Source of the DNA: Acetobacteraceae bacterium
Lineage (GTDB): Bacteria; Pseudomonadota; Alphaproteobacteria; Acetobacterales; Acetobacteraceae
Assembly (NCBI GenBank): GCA_027451405.1
Contig: DAIDJM010000025.1
Coordinates: 1 to 39,316 of the forward strand
Length of the DNA: 39,316 nucleotides
Direction: 5' to 3'
Of this stretch, positions 16,172 to 25,261 are shown piece after piece; the first letter of the stretch is position 1; every line of letters begins with the position of its first letter. The notes below the pieces were generated by a model, which saw only the letters and a program-made list of their open reading frames with translations, ran no database searches and was not told the DNA's origin. The translations under genes were made by a program, and so were the position numbers.

Positions 16172-16258
16172 GCGGGCGTGGCGGAATTGGCAGACGCGCC
16201 GGACTCAAAATCCGGTTCTGGCAACAGAGTGTCGGTTCGACCCCGACCGCCCGCACCA
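16172..16258 (+). tRNA. tRNA-Leu, anticodon CAA
   Basis: An 87-nt class II tRNA. The acceptor stem GCGGGCG pairs with CGCCCGC, and CCA is encoded at the 3' end. The anticodon arm is CCGGA-CTCAAAA-TCCGG, giving anticodon CAA for the codon UUG. A long variable arm precedes GTCGGTTCGACCCCGAC, the T arm. D-loop bases TTGGCAGA are typical of Leu. It stands alone, divergent from the phosphoesterase gene and convergent with pqiC. Confidence 0.97.
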
Positions 16259-16278
16259 GCCCCCCACAGCAATGCCCA

Positions 16279-16830
16279 TCAAGCGCAGAGCGAGGCCACG
16301 ATCCTGTCGGCCAGCGCCCCGAGTGCCTGGCTCATCGGCAGGGCCGGATCGCCGCCGGGGGCCGGGACCGCGATCCGCTCCGGGCGGGCGGCGCTCGCCT
16401 GACCTTGACGCGAACGGCGGCTCCAATCGGCCTGCAGCGTCACGCTCGCGCCCGGGCCAGGGGCGAACCGTTCCACGACCACGGCGATCTGATCGATGCC
16501 GCCGGGCGGGGAGGGGTCGCCCGGCAGCAGCACCAAGCGACTGGGCAGGCGCTGCCGGAGATCCTGGGCAAGCGTGTGCTGGATCATGCTGTCGAGTGGG
16601 CCGGCCCAGCGTTGCTCGCCGCTCAGCTGGAGCTGACCGCCATCGCCGAGTCTGACCAGTTCCTGCCGATCGAGTGCGTCGGGCAGCGAGACGCGATCAA
16701 CGCCCAGCGGCGGGCCTGGACAGCCGGCGGCGGCGTGCGGGGCCGGCGCCGGGACGAGCGCATAAAACCGGGTTGGGGTGCCGCCGCCGCAGCCGGCCAA
16801 CAGCAGCAGGAGCGCGAGCAAGGCAATCAT
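16279..16830 (-). CDS. pqiC: PqiC-like outer-membrane lipoprotein of the Pqi lipid transport system
   Basis: A 183-residue lipoprotein with signal MIALLALLLLLAGC, where the lipobox ends at Cys14. It is followed by the ABC-transport auxiliary component fold (DUF330): RFYAL near the N-terminus, GVDRVSLPDALDRQELVRL, and a Gln/Arg-rich amphipathic middle. PqiC anchors the PqiB tunnel to the outer membrane. Its ATG overlaps the pqiB stop (ATGA), and with pqiA and pqiB it forms one operon. It is convergent with tRNA-Leu. Confidence 0.85.
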   Translation of the reverse strand: MIALLALLLLLAGCGGGTPTRFYALVPAPAPHAAAGCPGPPLGVDRVSLPDALDRQELVRLGDGGQLQLSGEQRWAGPLDSMIQHTLAQDLRQRLPSRLVLLPGDPSPPGGIDQIAVVVERFAPGPGASVTLQADWSRRSRQGQASAARPERIAVPAPGGDPALPMSQALGALADRIVASLCA

Positions 16831-18485
16831 GGGCCGCTGCGCCCGAGGACCACGGAGGCCGGGTGCCGGTCGAGATAGTCGGCGAGTTCACGGAGCGCGC
16901 GCGCCGCACGCGAGATCTCCCCGAGCGCCTCCGGCAGATCCGCGCTGCCCGGCGCCGCGGTGGCGCCCCCTCGTGCCGAGAGCAGGTTGCGCGCGGCACC
17001 GAGCGATTGCTGCGCCTGTCCGACGGTCTCGCGCAGATCGCGCATCGTGGCCGGCAGCTGGGTACGCGCTTCGGCGGCCACGCGCTGCAGGCTCGCGCTC
17101 GTGCGGTCGATATGGTGAATTGTGTCGAGCAGCGCGGGCGAACGGGTCAACTTGGCGAGATGTGCCGAGATGTCGCGCAGATTGCGACCGATCGCGTCGA
17201 GCGGCATCGCGTCGATTTTGGCGACCACCGCATTCACGCCGGCGGTGATGCCGGTGATGCCGCCGCCGCCCTCGCGGACGGGTAGTTCCGGAACCGGACC
17301 GGACCCGAGCGTGCCGGGTTCACCCGGCGTCACCTCGAGTGCGATTTGCTGCCCGCCGATCACCGGCGGCGAGACGGACAGCGCGGCGTGCAATCCGGCG
17401 GCTACAAGCCGCTGCATCATGTCGCGCATCTGGGTGTGCGGATCGCTCCAGCGTCCAATCGAAAGCGCGATGTCGCGCGGATCGAGCGCCAGCGTGACCG
17501 CGACCTGCATCGCGCCCGCCTTGGGATCGTATTGCAGTGCGGCCCGCGTGACGGAGCCGACCCGTTTTCCCAGCATCGTAACCGGCGCGCCGACCTTGGG
17601 GACACCGGTAGCCTGATGGAATACTGCGTGGTACTCGACGCTTTCGGCGTCCGGCGCGCTCTCGGCCTCATCCTGCGAATCGTAAAGCGCGAAGTCCCGG
17701 CCAGGCCGCGCCGCGACGCCCGCTTGCGGGCCGCCCGGCGTGTCGAAGGCAATCGCGCCGCCGAATAGCGCCGGCACGGATTGGAAGTGGATCGCGGTGC
17801 CTCCGCCTCCATGCGTGATCTGCACCGGCCCCGCGCGCCAGAAACGCGTGCCGGCCCGCACCAGCGCATCGTTCGGGCACTGCACGAAGACGTCGATCAT
17901 GAACCCGCTCCCACCCTCCATATGAGTGGCCACCACCTGACCGACCTTTTGATCATGAAACAGAATTTCGGTGCCGCGCTGCACCGAGCCGATTTGTGGA
18001 GCATACAGTGTGTAGCGCGTGCCCTCGGCGCCGTAGGGCAGGGGTGGCGGCCCGCTCTGGGCTTCGTAGCGTTTCTGCTTGCCGCCGGGGCTCGGGTAGA
18101 TACCGACCGTGAGACCGGTGATCATCGAGCGGATCGCCGAGATGTTGGAGAGCGAAAGATTGTCGCCGATGATCCAGAATTTCGTGCCTTTCCCGAGATG
18201 GCCGGCCATGTCGCCATGCAGGCTGAGGGTCGCGCGCATGTGCTTGAGATCGGGCTGAAGCTTGACGCTTTCGACCGTGCCGACATCGTATCCCTCGAAC
18301 GTGACTTTGGTGTCACCCGGACGCAGGTTGGCGATTTCCGGGAAGATGACCGTCACCGACGGGCCGCCCTGCGTGAGGCTGCGGATCAATAGCCAGGCGA
18401 CCACCAGCAGGGCGGCGAGCGGCACCGACCAGATCCAGCCCGGCCACCAGCTTCGGTGAAGTTCGGCGCGCGGCGGCTCGATCAT
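16827..18485 (-). CDS. pqiB: MCE-domain tunnel protein PqiB
   Basis: A 552-residue inner-membrane-anchored protein with one N-terminal helix (WSVPLAALLVVAWLLI). Three successive MCE domains begin near VTVIFPEIANLRPGD, GTRYTLYAPQIGSVQRGTEI and EYHAVFHQATGVPKVGAPV. A long C-terminal alpha-helical stretch with heptad-like Leu spacing follows (INAVVAKIDAMPLDAIGRNL-like region). MCE hexamers stack into a tube through which lipids cross the periplasm. Three domains are the expected number for PqiB (YebT has seven, MlaD one). Start and stop overlap pqiA and pqiC by 4 nt each. Confidence 0.92.
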   Translation of the reverse strand: MIEPPRAELHRSWWPGWIWSVPLAALLVVAWLLIRSLTQGGPSVTVIFPEIANLRPGDTKVTFEGYDVGTVESVKLQPDLKHMRATLSLHGDMAGHLGKGTKFWIIGDNLSLSNISAIRSMITGLTVGIYPSPGGKQKRYEAQSGPPPLPYGAEGTRYTLYAPQIGSVQRGTEILFHDQKVGQVVATHMEGGSGFMIDVFVQCPNDALVRAGTRFWRAGPVQITHGGGGTAIHFQSVPALFGGAIAFDTPGGPQAGVAARPGRDFALYDSQDEAESAPDAESVEYHAVFHQATGVPKVGAPVTMLGKRVGSVTRAALQYDPKAGAMQVAVTLALDPRDIALSIGRWSDPHTQMRDMMQRLVAAGLHAALSVSPPVIGGQQIALEVTPGEPGTLGSGPVPELPVREGGGGITGITAGVNAVVAKIDAMPLDAIGRNLRDISAHLAKLTRSPALLDTIHHIDRTSASLQRVAAEARTQLPATMRDLRETVGQAQQSLGAARNLLSARGGATAAPGSADLPEALGEISRAARALRELADYLDRHPASVVLGRSGP

Positions 18486-19705
18486 GCGGGTGCCGACTCC
18501 GCCGCGTCCCAGAGCAGACGGGGATCAAACGCCCGGGAGGCAAGCATGGTGAGCACGACGACCGCCAGCAAAGCCGGCATTCCGATTCCGACTTTCGCGC
18601 TCGCCAGAGACCCGAACTGCAGCAGCGGCAGATAGACCACGATGGTGAAGACATCCATGGTGGACCAGCGGCCGAGCTCGTCGATGGCGCGGTAGAACCG
18701 CGTTTTGAACACCAGATGCCGACGCGAGCGGCGGCGCACGGAGAGGCAAAGATAGAGAATGCCGGCCAGCTTGACGAAAGGGATCGTGATGCTGGTGATG
18801 AAGACCGAGGCGCCAAGCACGTAGAGATTGGCCTGGAGCAGCTTGATCACCGCCGTGAACAGCCAATGTGCCGATTTGCCGGCGAACCAATCGAGCTCGC
18901 TCATGGGATAGAGATTCGCGACCGGATAGAAGAGCAAGCCCGCGATGGTGAGGGCCAGCGCATATTGCATCGCGAGCGGCCGGCGGCGGCGGATAGGGGC
19001 CGCGCAGCGTGGGCAGCGCCGGCCTTCATGTTCCGGAGTCAGAAGGAGTTCACAGCTCGAGCAGGCCAGCGAGTCGGGGCCGGCTGCGGCCGGGGGATTG
19101 GCGATGCTGCGCCATACGCGGCGGCGCTCGATGGTGGCGCGCGTGAGCATCGCCAGGATCGCGGCGGCCACATAACACCAGCCCCCGGCACCGATATCGA
19201 CTTTCGTCAGTACCGCCAGCCGGCTGTAGCCGATCGCGACGCCCACCAGAAACACATCGGGCATCGACCAGACATCGAGCGCTTCCGCGTAGCGGAAGGC
19301 TTGTCCGCACCAGCGCTGGGGTCGACCCAGGACCACGGGCGCCAGCGCGGCGCAGAGCAGACCGAAGCGGAGGAACGGAAACAGGATCGCGAAAAGCGCG
19401 ACGGTGATCGCCGTCACCGCCCAGCCTTGGTGCCAGATGGTCGCGACCCCGGCGTCGAGACCGACGCTGAGCGAAACGCCGTCGCGATAGACCCCGAGCA
19501 GCATGAGGAGATTGGCTGGGATCAAAAAAAGCAGTGTCGCTGTCGAGAAAGCGAGCGCGGCGCCGGCGGGCCGGCCGGTCGCGCGCTCGAGCACGGCGCG
19601 GCAGCGGAAACAGCGCAACCGGCCCGAGCGGATGGGCGGCAGAGCCTGGATTGCGCCGCAATCCGGGCACCCGATCTGCTCCGTGCACACTCCGGTCTCG
19701 CTCAT
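18482..19705 (-). CDS. pqiA: Paraquat-inducible integral membrane protein PqiA
   Basis: A 407-residue protein built of two similar halves. Each half starts with a zinc-ribbon (CPDC with CFRC at residues 13-35; CSSC with CPRC near residue 215) followed by about four hydrophobic helices. PqiA works with the MCE protein PqiB and the lipoprotein PqiC in moving lipids between membranes and is induced by envelope or redox stress in enterobacteria. It is the first gene of a pqiABC operon. Upstream, 60 nt separate it from the secreted beta-propeller gene, which could share its transcript. No strong Shine-Dalgarno is seen at the ATG. Confidence 0.92.
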   Translation of the reverse strand: MSETGVCTEQIGCPDCGAIQALPPIRSGRLRCFRCRAVLERATGRPAGAALAFSTATLLFLIPANLLMLLGVYRDGVSLSVGLDAGVATIWHQGWAVTAITVALFAILFPFLRFGLLCAALAPVVLGRPQRWCGQAFRYAEALDVWSMPDVFLVGVAIGYSRLAVLTKVDIGAGGWCYVAAAILAMLTRATIERRRVWRSIANPPAAAGPDSLACSSCELLLTPEHEGRRCPRCAAPIRRRRPLAMQYALALTIAGLLFYPVANLYPMSELDWFAGKSAHWLFTAVIKLLQANLYVLGASVFITSITIPFVKLAGILYLCLSVRRRSRRHLVFKTRFYRAIDELGRWSTMDVFTIVVYLPLLQFGSLASAKVGIGMPALLAVVVLTMLASRAFDPRLLWDAAESAPA

Positions 19706-19765
19706 GCCGAGAGAGGGAACGCAGGAGGGCGGCGATCGTCGCGCCGCCGACCTTGGGTCTCGGCG

Positions 19766-21667
19766 TCAGTTCTGGTCTGGCTCCCAGAAGGCGCGTGATT
19801 TCGCCTTCAGCGCGTTCACGGCGACCAGCGTGCCGCCGCTGCCTGTGCGGTAGCGCACGAGGAGTGGGCGGCCGAGGCGCGGCGCGACCGACAGATAGTC
19901 GCGGAGCGCGGGCCCGAGATCGATCGTCAGCGTACGGCTATTCCGGTCTTGCAACTGGATGACTGTGCCGTTGATCGCGGTCACAATTCCGGTAACGCCG
20001 TGCTCGCCGGGCGGCAGCGGCGGGCGGGGCGGCGCCACGGGGTTGGCGAGGGCTACGGCGGTGGCGGGCGCGCCCAGCCCGAAAATGGCGAGCTGCTGGT
20101 AGGATGCCACATAGACATGGCCGTTCGCGACCACGGGCACCGTGTTCGCGTTGCCGCCGGTATAGGGCCAGGTCCCGGCCGGGAGGGACGTCAGCGTGCT
20201 GCCCTTCGCCGGATTGATTGCGTAAAGGGTCATCGTATTGCTGGTATCGAGCGTGGGGCGCGAGACGGCCCAGACGATCACGTTCTTGGTGCCGTTCGAG
20301 CTCACCGACGTGAAGAAGCCGACATTCTGGCCGCCGTCGTCCTGGGCGGCGGCGTAAATCGGCTGTGACTGACTGACTTGCCTGAGCGCGATATGGCCGG
20401 TGCTGCCTACAGCGAAACGATAGACCGTGACGGCATTGCCGGAGCTGGTGACCAGCCGCCCGTATCCGAGGGGTGTCGTGAAATAGCTGTGCGTACACCA
20501 GCAATTGTTGTTGGTGATTTCGGCGAGGCCGCGTCCGTTGAGGCCGAGATCGTTGGCATCCAGCACATAGAAAGGTCCGAGCCCGTCGCCGCCGCCGACA
20601 ATGAGCGTGCGCGCGAGATTCGGCTGGGGTGGTATGAGCAGAAGCCCCGAGCCACCGAGGTCGTTATCCGTGACGTCGTGCCAGTAGACGGTGTCGCTAC
20701 CGGGATAGGTCGGAAAGAATTCCCCCTCCACGGTCGAGAGATCGGGGGAGAGACGTAGTATGCTATCAGCCGGATTGTTTGTCTTGTTGAATGTCTTGCC
20801 GCTCTGATCGGAATTTCCGGTAGCAAAATAGATGTTGCCGCTCGAATCCGCGACGGGGCCGGAACCAGACATCCAGATCGAGCTTTGGAAGAAATTGTTT
20901 GGCGCGGTGGCTCGTCGGTCCGTGAGTTCGGCGCTGCCGAGCGGGGCAAGGGACGCGGCATTCCAGCCGAGCAGCCAGCCGCGTGAGATATTGCCGTCCA
21001 GGTCGCACCAGCTGGCGAAACCCGCATAAATATTGCCATTGGCCTCCAACAACGCAGCGCGCTGCCGGCTGGCATAGGCGGAGAATGTGTAGGTGCCGCT
21101 GGTGAGGGATGCGGTGGCACTCGCGAGAGCGGGCGCCACCGCATCGGCCAGCGTCGAGAGATCGAGTGCGTGCAGCCGATAAGCGGGTCCCGAACTCTCC
21201 TCGGTGTAGGCCATCACGAAGAGGCGTCCCGCGCTCCGGTCGATCACCGGCGTTGAACTTATGCCGACGATATTACTGTTGTTGTTGCATTGTCCGGGTA
21301 GATTTTGCATTGGCACCGGCGTGCCCAGCGAGCGTGTCAGCAGAATCTGTCCGCTATAGGCATCAATCGCATAGACAGTGTCGTTCTCGGTTGCGACATA
21401 GACGACGTCGTGCGTGCCCTGTCCGGAAATGGCTTGGCCGGTGACGACGAGCGGTTGGGCGTCGACCTGGGCGTCGAGGGCGACACTCTTCTGCAGCGCG
21501 AGCCCCGAGACGTTGGCGCGCGTCAGTGTCGTTTCAGTATTGTTCCAGCCGCTTCGATAATCGTCGTTGTGAAAGGTGAGCACATCGGTCGCGTGAGCTG
21601 CCGTTGCGGCGAGCCCGGCGAGAAAGGTGAAGATGGCAAGGAAGCTGTTCCACCTTGGATAGCGCAT
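19766..21667 (-). CDS. Secreted PQQ-like beta-propeller protein with a small C-terminal beta domain
   Basis: A 633-residue product with a signal peptide (MRYPRWNSFLAIFTFLAGLA, cleavage near AHA-T). The mature part begins with FHNDDYRSGWNNTETTLT and has blade motifs such as VVYVATENDTVYAIDAYSG, GISSTPVIDRSAGRLFVMAY, IWMSGSGPVADSSGNIYFATGNSD and LLIPPQ. These are typical of the large family of PQQ-binding-like propellers that lack proven enzyme activity. Two close cysteines (NNCWCTH) could form a disulfide. After a Pro-rich linker (PPRPPLPPGEHG) a roughly 70-residue domain (GVTGIVTAINGTVIQLQDRN) looks like an OB or DUF5666-type fold. Substrate and cofactor are unknown. It is Asn/Ser/Thr-rich compared with its neighbours. 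Confidence 0.75.
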   Translation of the reverse strand: MRYPRWNSFLAIFTFLAGLAATAAHATDVLTFHNDDYRSGWNNTETTLTRANVSGLALQKSVALDAQVDAQPLVVTGQAISGQGTHDVVYVATENDTVYAIDAYSGQILLTRSLGTPVPMQNLPGQCNNNSNIVGISSTPVIDRSAGRLFVMAYTEESSGPAYRLHALDLSTLADAVAPALASATASLTSGTYTFSAYASRQRAALLEANGNIYAGFASWCDLDGNISRGWLLGWNAASLAPLGSAELTDRRATAPNNFFQSSIWMSGSGPVADSSGNIYFATGNSDQSGKTFNKTNNPADSILRLSPDLSTVEGEFFPTYPGSDTVYWHDVTDNDLGGSGLLLIPPQPNLARTLIVGGGDGLGPFYVLDANDLGLNGRGLAEITNNNCWCTHSYFTTPLGYGRLVTSSGNAVTVYRFAVGSTGHIALRQVSQSQPIYAAAQDDGGQNVGFFTSVSSNGTKNVIVWAVSRPTLDTSNTMTLYAINPAKGSTLTSLPAGTWPYTGGNANTVPVVANGHVYVASYQQLAIFGLGAPATAVALANPVAPPRPPLPPGEHGVTGIVTAINGTVIQLQDRNSRTLTIDLGPALRDYLSVAPRLGRPLLVRYRTGSGGTLVAVNALKAKSRAFWEPDQN

Positions 21668-21807
21668 TCGAATGTCCCCGGCTTTTCCGCCGGAGAAACG
21701 CACAATGCCGGCCTCGGATTGGTGCGGCACGGGCTTTATCGGTGGGACAAAACGATCCTGCCGCCCGTTTGTGGCCGATAAGCCGCTCTCGCTGAGGCGA
21801 TTTTCTG

Positions 21808-21859
21808 AAAAAAAGCCTGGGGCCTTTTCGGCCCCAGTGGGGGCAGGGGCAAAGCCCTG
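21808..21859 (-). terminator. Double-hairpin repeat copy E acting as a terminator for the DUF427 gene
   Basis: On the minus strand, CAGGG-type stem 2 (21844-21859) and CTGGGGCC/GGCCCCAG stem 1 (21817-21837) are followed by GC and seven T (21814-21808). This makes it a textbook Rho-independent terminator. It belongs to the dispersed repeat family but lacks the GCCTCCGGC end. It lies 70 nt after the DUF427 stop. No gene is seen in 21668-21928. Confidence 0.85.
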
Positions 21860-21928
21860 GGTGATTACGCGATCAGAGGCAACAGGCCCTTGGTGATGCC
21901 CGTCGAATGGGTGACGGACCGAAACGGT

Positions 21929-22210
21929 TCAAGGCGTGACCTTGACTCCTTTCCAGAAAGCGATCCGCCCGCGGATCTCCTCCGCGGCAGGTTTCGGGTC
22001 CGGGTAATACCATGCCGCATCGCGGTTCTCGTGACCGTTTACGACCACTGAGTAATAGGAGGCGGTTCCTTTCCAGGGGCAAACCGTATGGGTCGGGCTC
22101 TCCTGGAAGTAGCTGCAATCTATCGAAGTGCGCGGGAAGTAAGCGTTGCCCTCTACGGTGACGATATCATCGCTCTCGGCCAATACGGCGCCGTTCCAGG
22201 TCGCTTTCAC
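21929..22210 (-). CDS. DUF427 domain protein
   Basis: A 93-residue cytoplasmic protein with the DUF427 pattern: VKATWNGAVLAESDD, VEGNAYFPRTSID, HTVCPWKGTASYYSVVVNG and AAWYYPDPKPAAEEIRGRIAFWKG. The molecular function of this small beta-rich domain is not established. The GTG at 22210 is chosen because GGAGG lies nine bases upstream and the family starts exactly here with (M/V)KA. A frame open to 22267 would add Pro/Arg-rich residues. It sits downstream of clpA on the same strand, 74 nt away, and is followed by a strong terminator. Confidence 0.87.
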   Translation of the reverse strand: MKATWNGAVLAESDDIVTVEGNAYFPRTSIDCSYFQESPTHTVCPWKGTASYYSVVVNGHENRDAAWYYPDPKPAAEEIRGRIAFWKGVKVTP

Positions 22211-22284
22211 GATCCGTGTCCTCCTCCAACCTGGGGTTAAGTAGAGGCGGGCGGGCGGGGGAGGCAAGCTCCCCCGCGATGGGC

Positions 22285-24627
22285 CTACTCGACGATCTCG
22301 GGCTCGCGCTCGGCAGTGCCCTCGCCGCCATCGTCGGGCTTGGACAGCGCCGGCGGGGTGGATTCGGCAAACTCGAAATCGAGCTTGCCGTCCTTCACCG
22401 TGACCTTCACGGCCCCCCCACGGGCCAGCCGCCCGAACAGCAACTCCTCAGCCAGCGGCTTCTTGATGTGCTCCTGGATCACCCGAGCCAGGGGCCGCGC
22501 CCCATACAGGCGGTCGTAGCCGCGTTCGGCCAGCCACTCCTTCGCTGCCGAGGAGAGCTCGATCGTGACGTTGCGGTCGGCGAGCTGTGCCTCGAGCTGC
22601 ATCACGAATTTCTCGACCACGTTGCCGACCACCTCCGGCGTGAGGCCGGCGAAGGTGATGACGGCATCGAGCCGGTTGCGGAATTCGGGCGTGAAGAGGC
22701 GCTTGATCGCTTCCTCGTCCTCGCCTTCGCGCACGGTGCGGCCGAAGCCGATCGCTTCCTTGGCGAGATCGGAGGCACCCGCATTGGTCGTCATGATGAG
22801 GATCACGTTGCGGAAATCGACCGTCTTGCCGTTATGGTCGGTGAGTTTCCCGTGATCCATGACCTGCAGCAGGATGTTGTAGAGATCCTGATGGGCCTTC
22901 TCGATTTCATCGAGCAGCAGCACCGCGTGCGGGTGCTGGTCCACCGCATCCGTGAGCAGTCCCCCTTGATCGAACCCGACATAGCCGGGCGGTGCGCCGA
23001 TCAGGCGGCTGATGCTGTGACGCTCCATGTATTCGGACATGTCGAAGCGGATCAGCTCGATCCCGAGGGTCGCCGCCAATTGCCTGGCGACCTCGGTTTT
23101 GCCGACGCCGGTCGGACCCGAGAAGAGGTAATTGCCGATCGGCTTTTCGGCGTCCCGCAGACCTGCCCGTGACAGCTTGATGGCGGCGGCCAGCGCCTCG
23201 ATCGCGCGGTCCTGACCGAACACCATCGCCTTGAGGTCGCGCTCGAGATTGCGCAGCGTTTCCTTGTCGTCGGCGCTGACGCTCTTCGGTGGGATGCGCG
23301 CGATCTTGGCCACGATCTCCTCGACGTCGCGCAAAGTCACCGTGCGCCGGCGCTTGTTCTCCGGGAGCAACATCCGCGAGGCACCCACCTCGTCGATCAC
23401 GTCGATCGCCTTGTCAGGCAGTTTGCGGTCGTTGATATATTTAGCCGAGAGCTCGACCGCGGCCCGAATCGCCTCGTCCGTGTAACGCACCTTGTGGTGC
23501 TTCTCGTAATTCGTCTTGAGCCCTTTGAGGATCTTCACCGTGTCCTCGACGGACGGCTCGTTGACGTCGATCTTCTGGAAGCGCCGGACGAGCGCGCGGT
23601 CCTTCTCGAAATAATTGCGGAATTCCTTGTAGGTCGTGCTGCCGATGCAGCGCAGGCTGCCGCTTGCCAGCGCGGGCTTGAGCAGGTTGCTGGCGTCCAT
23701 GGCCCCGCCGCTCGTCGCACCGGCACCGATCACGGTGTGGATCTCGTCGATGAACAGCACCGCTCCTGGCTGACCTTCGAGCTCGGTGACCACGGCCTTG
23801 AGCCGCTCCTCGAAATCCCCGCGATAGCGGGTGCCGGCGAGCAGGGCGCCCATATCGAGCGCGTAGATCGTCGATTTGGCGAGCACTTCGGGCACGTCGC
23901 CTTCGACGATGCGCTTGGCCAGGCCTTCGGCGATCGCCGTCTTGCCCACGCCCGGATCGCCGACATAAAGCGGGTTGTTCTTGGTGCGCCGGCACAGAAT
24001 CTGGATCGTGCGCTCGATTTCCGTCTCGCGCCCGATCAGCGGATCGATTTTTCCCGCCGTCGCCTTCTTGTTGAGATTCACGCAGTAGGTGCTGAGCGCG
24101 TCCTGATTGCGGCGGGACGGTTTCTCCTCCCGCTCGCTCTCGCCGTGCTGGTCGCTGCCCGACGCCTGGCTCGGCCGCTGGCTGCCGCGGCCGGGCGCTT
24201 TCGCGATGCCGTGGCTGATGAAATTGACCGCGTCGAGCCGCGTCATGTCCTGCAGCTGCAAGAAATAGACGGCATGGCTTTCGCGCTCGCTGAACAGCGC
24301 GACGAGCACGTTTGCACCGGTGACCTCGTCGCGGCCGGAGCTCTGCACGTGAATCGCCGCGCGCTGCACGACCCGCTGGAACCCGGCGGTCGGTTTCGGC
24401 TCGGTGGCGCGGTCGGTGGTCAGGCCCGAGAGGTCCTTGTCGAGGAACTCGGTGAGATCCTGGCGCAGCTTGTCGAGATCGACGCCGCAGGCGCGGAGCA
24501 CGGTGGCGGCGTCGCTGTCGTCCGCCAGGCCCAGCAGGAGGTGTTCGAGCGTCGCATACTCATGCCGGCGCTCGCTCGCGAACGAGAGCGAGCGATGGAG
24601 AGTCTGTTCGAGGTTCCGTGACAGCAT
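22285..24627 (-). CDS. clpA: ATP-dependent Clp protease ATP-binding subunit ClpA
   Basis: A 780-residue AAA+ unfoldase that feeds substrates into ClpP. It has an N-terminal Clp repeat domain (LEQTLHRSLSFASERRHEYATLEHLLLGL). Two ATPase modules carry Walker A motifs GDPGVGKTAIAEGL and GPTGVGKTEVARQL and Walker B motifs VLFIDEIHT and VLLLDEIEKAH. A ClpP-docking loop IGFGRT follows ASDLAKEA. The middle region is that of ClpA rather than ClpB, with no long coiled coil. The ATG at 24627 gives the standard MLSRNLEQ start with AAGGAG upstream. The adaptor gene clpS lies 195 nt upstream on the same strand, which is the usual pairing. Confidence 0.96.
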   Translation of the reverse strand: MLSRNLEQTLHRSLSFASERRHEYATLEHLLLGLADDSDAATVLRACGVDLDKLRQDLTEFLDKDLSGLTTDRATEPKPTAGFQRVVQRAAIHVQSSGRDEVTGANVLVALFSERESHAVYFLQLQDMTRLDAVNFISHGIAKAPGRGSQRPSQASGSDQHGESEREEKPSRRNQDALSTYCVNLNKKATAGKIDPLIGRETEIERTIQILCRRTKNNPLYVGDPGVGKTAIAEGLAKRIVEGDVPEVLAKSTIYALDMGALLAGTRYRGDFEERLKAVVTELEGQPGAVLFIDEIHTVIGAGATSGGAMDASNLLKPALASGSLRCIGSTTYKEFRNYFEKDRALVRRFQKIDVNEPSVEDTVKILKGLKTNYEKHHKVRYTDEAIRAAVELSAKYINDRKLPDKAIDVIDEVGASRMLLPENKRRRTVTLRDVEEIVAKIARIPPKSVSADDKETLRNLERDLKAMVFGQDRAIEALAAAIKLSRAGLRDAEKPIGNYLFSGPTGVGKTEVARQLAATLGIELIRFDMSEYMERHSISRLIGAPPGYVGFDQGGLLTDAVDQHPHAVLLLDEIEKAHQDLYNILLQVMDHGKLTDHNGKTVDFRNVILIMTTNAGASDLAKEAIGFGRTVREGEDEEAIKRLFTPEFRNRLDAVITFAGLTPEVVGNVVEKFVMQLEAQLADRNVTIELSSAAKEWLAERGYDRLYGARPLARVIQEHIKKPLAEELLFGRLARGGAVKVTVKDGKLDFEFAESTPPALSKPDDGGEGTAEREPEIVE

Positions 24628-24651
24628 GGATGGTGACGCTCCTTCGCGTCG

Positions 24652-24802
24652 GGCCAGGCCTGGCCGCCGGTGCCCGTCGCGAGCGGCAGGATGGCCGGAA
24701 GTCGGGGCGCCAGCATAGTGAAATCGTATCAACCGGGGCGCCGGTTCGAGGGATTATGTAGGAAAGGCGCGGCCTTTCGCTAACCCCTGCCCGCACGGGC
24801 AG
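24652..24802 (-). promoter_or_regulatory. Four-hairpin region between clpS and clpA
   Basis: The 195-nt gap contains four separate palindromes: CTGCCC/GGGCAG (24787-24802), GAAAGGC/GCCTTTC (24762-24778), AACCGG/CCGGTT (24731-24746) and GGCCAGGCCTGGCC (24652-24665). None is followed by a U-run. They could stabilise or process the clpS-clpA message, or lower clpA expression relative to clpS. Only the palindromes are seen; the role is inference. Confidence 0.35.
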
Positions 24803-24822
24803 CCGGGCGCCGCCGCGCATGC

Positions 24823-25149
24823 CTATTCCTTCTCGATCGTGCACTGCAGCGGATGCTGATTTTGGCGTGCCAGGTCCATCACCTGCGTCACCTTCGTCTC
24901 GGCGACTTCATAGGTATAGACGCCGCACACGCCGACTCCGCGGCGGTGCACGTGCAGCATGATGCGGGTCGCTTCCTCGCGCGTCTTCTGGAAGAAGCGC
25001 TCGAGCACATGCACGACGAATTCCATCGGCGTGTAGTCGTCGTTCAGCATCAGGACCTTGTACATGGCCGGCTTGCGCGTCTTTGGCCGGGCGCGCACCA
25101 CAACGCCGGTGTTCGGTCCGTCACTGCCTCGTCGGTCGTTTTCGCTCAT
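24823..25149 (-). CDS. clpS: ATP-dependent Clp protease adaptor ClpS
   Basis: A 108-residue N-end-rule adaptor that delivers proteins with bulky hydrophobic N-termini to ClpAP. The core is typical: [25 protein letters not shown], with the Asn-Asp-Asp pocket residues, and [24 protein letters not shown]. The roughly 30-residue flexible N-terminal extension is rich in Arg and Gly. The ATG at 25149 is the only good start; upstream codons are Arg/Pro-rich noise. It is followed by clpA and preceded by the phasin gene on the same strand. Confidence 0.95.
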   Translation of the reverse strand: MSENDRRGSDGPNTGVVVRARPKTRKPAMYKVLMLNDDYTPMEFVVHVLERFFQKTREEATRIMLHVHRRGVGVCGVYTYEVAETKVTQVMDLARQNQHPLQCTIEKE

Positions 25150-25261
25150 GCCTGATCGCCGGGTCCCATGCCGATGATATCGGAAGCCCGGGATCGGTTG
25201 CCAGTTGCCTCTTGCGCGAGGGACCGGGGTGGCGCTCGCCAGGCCCGGCCCCGCTCGCGGT

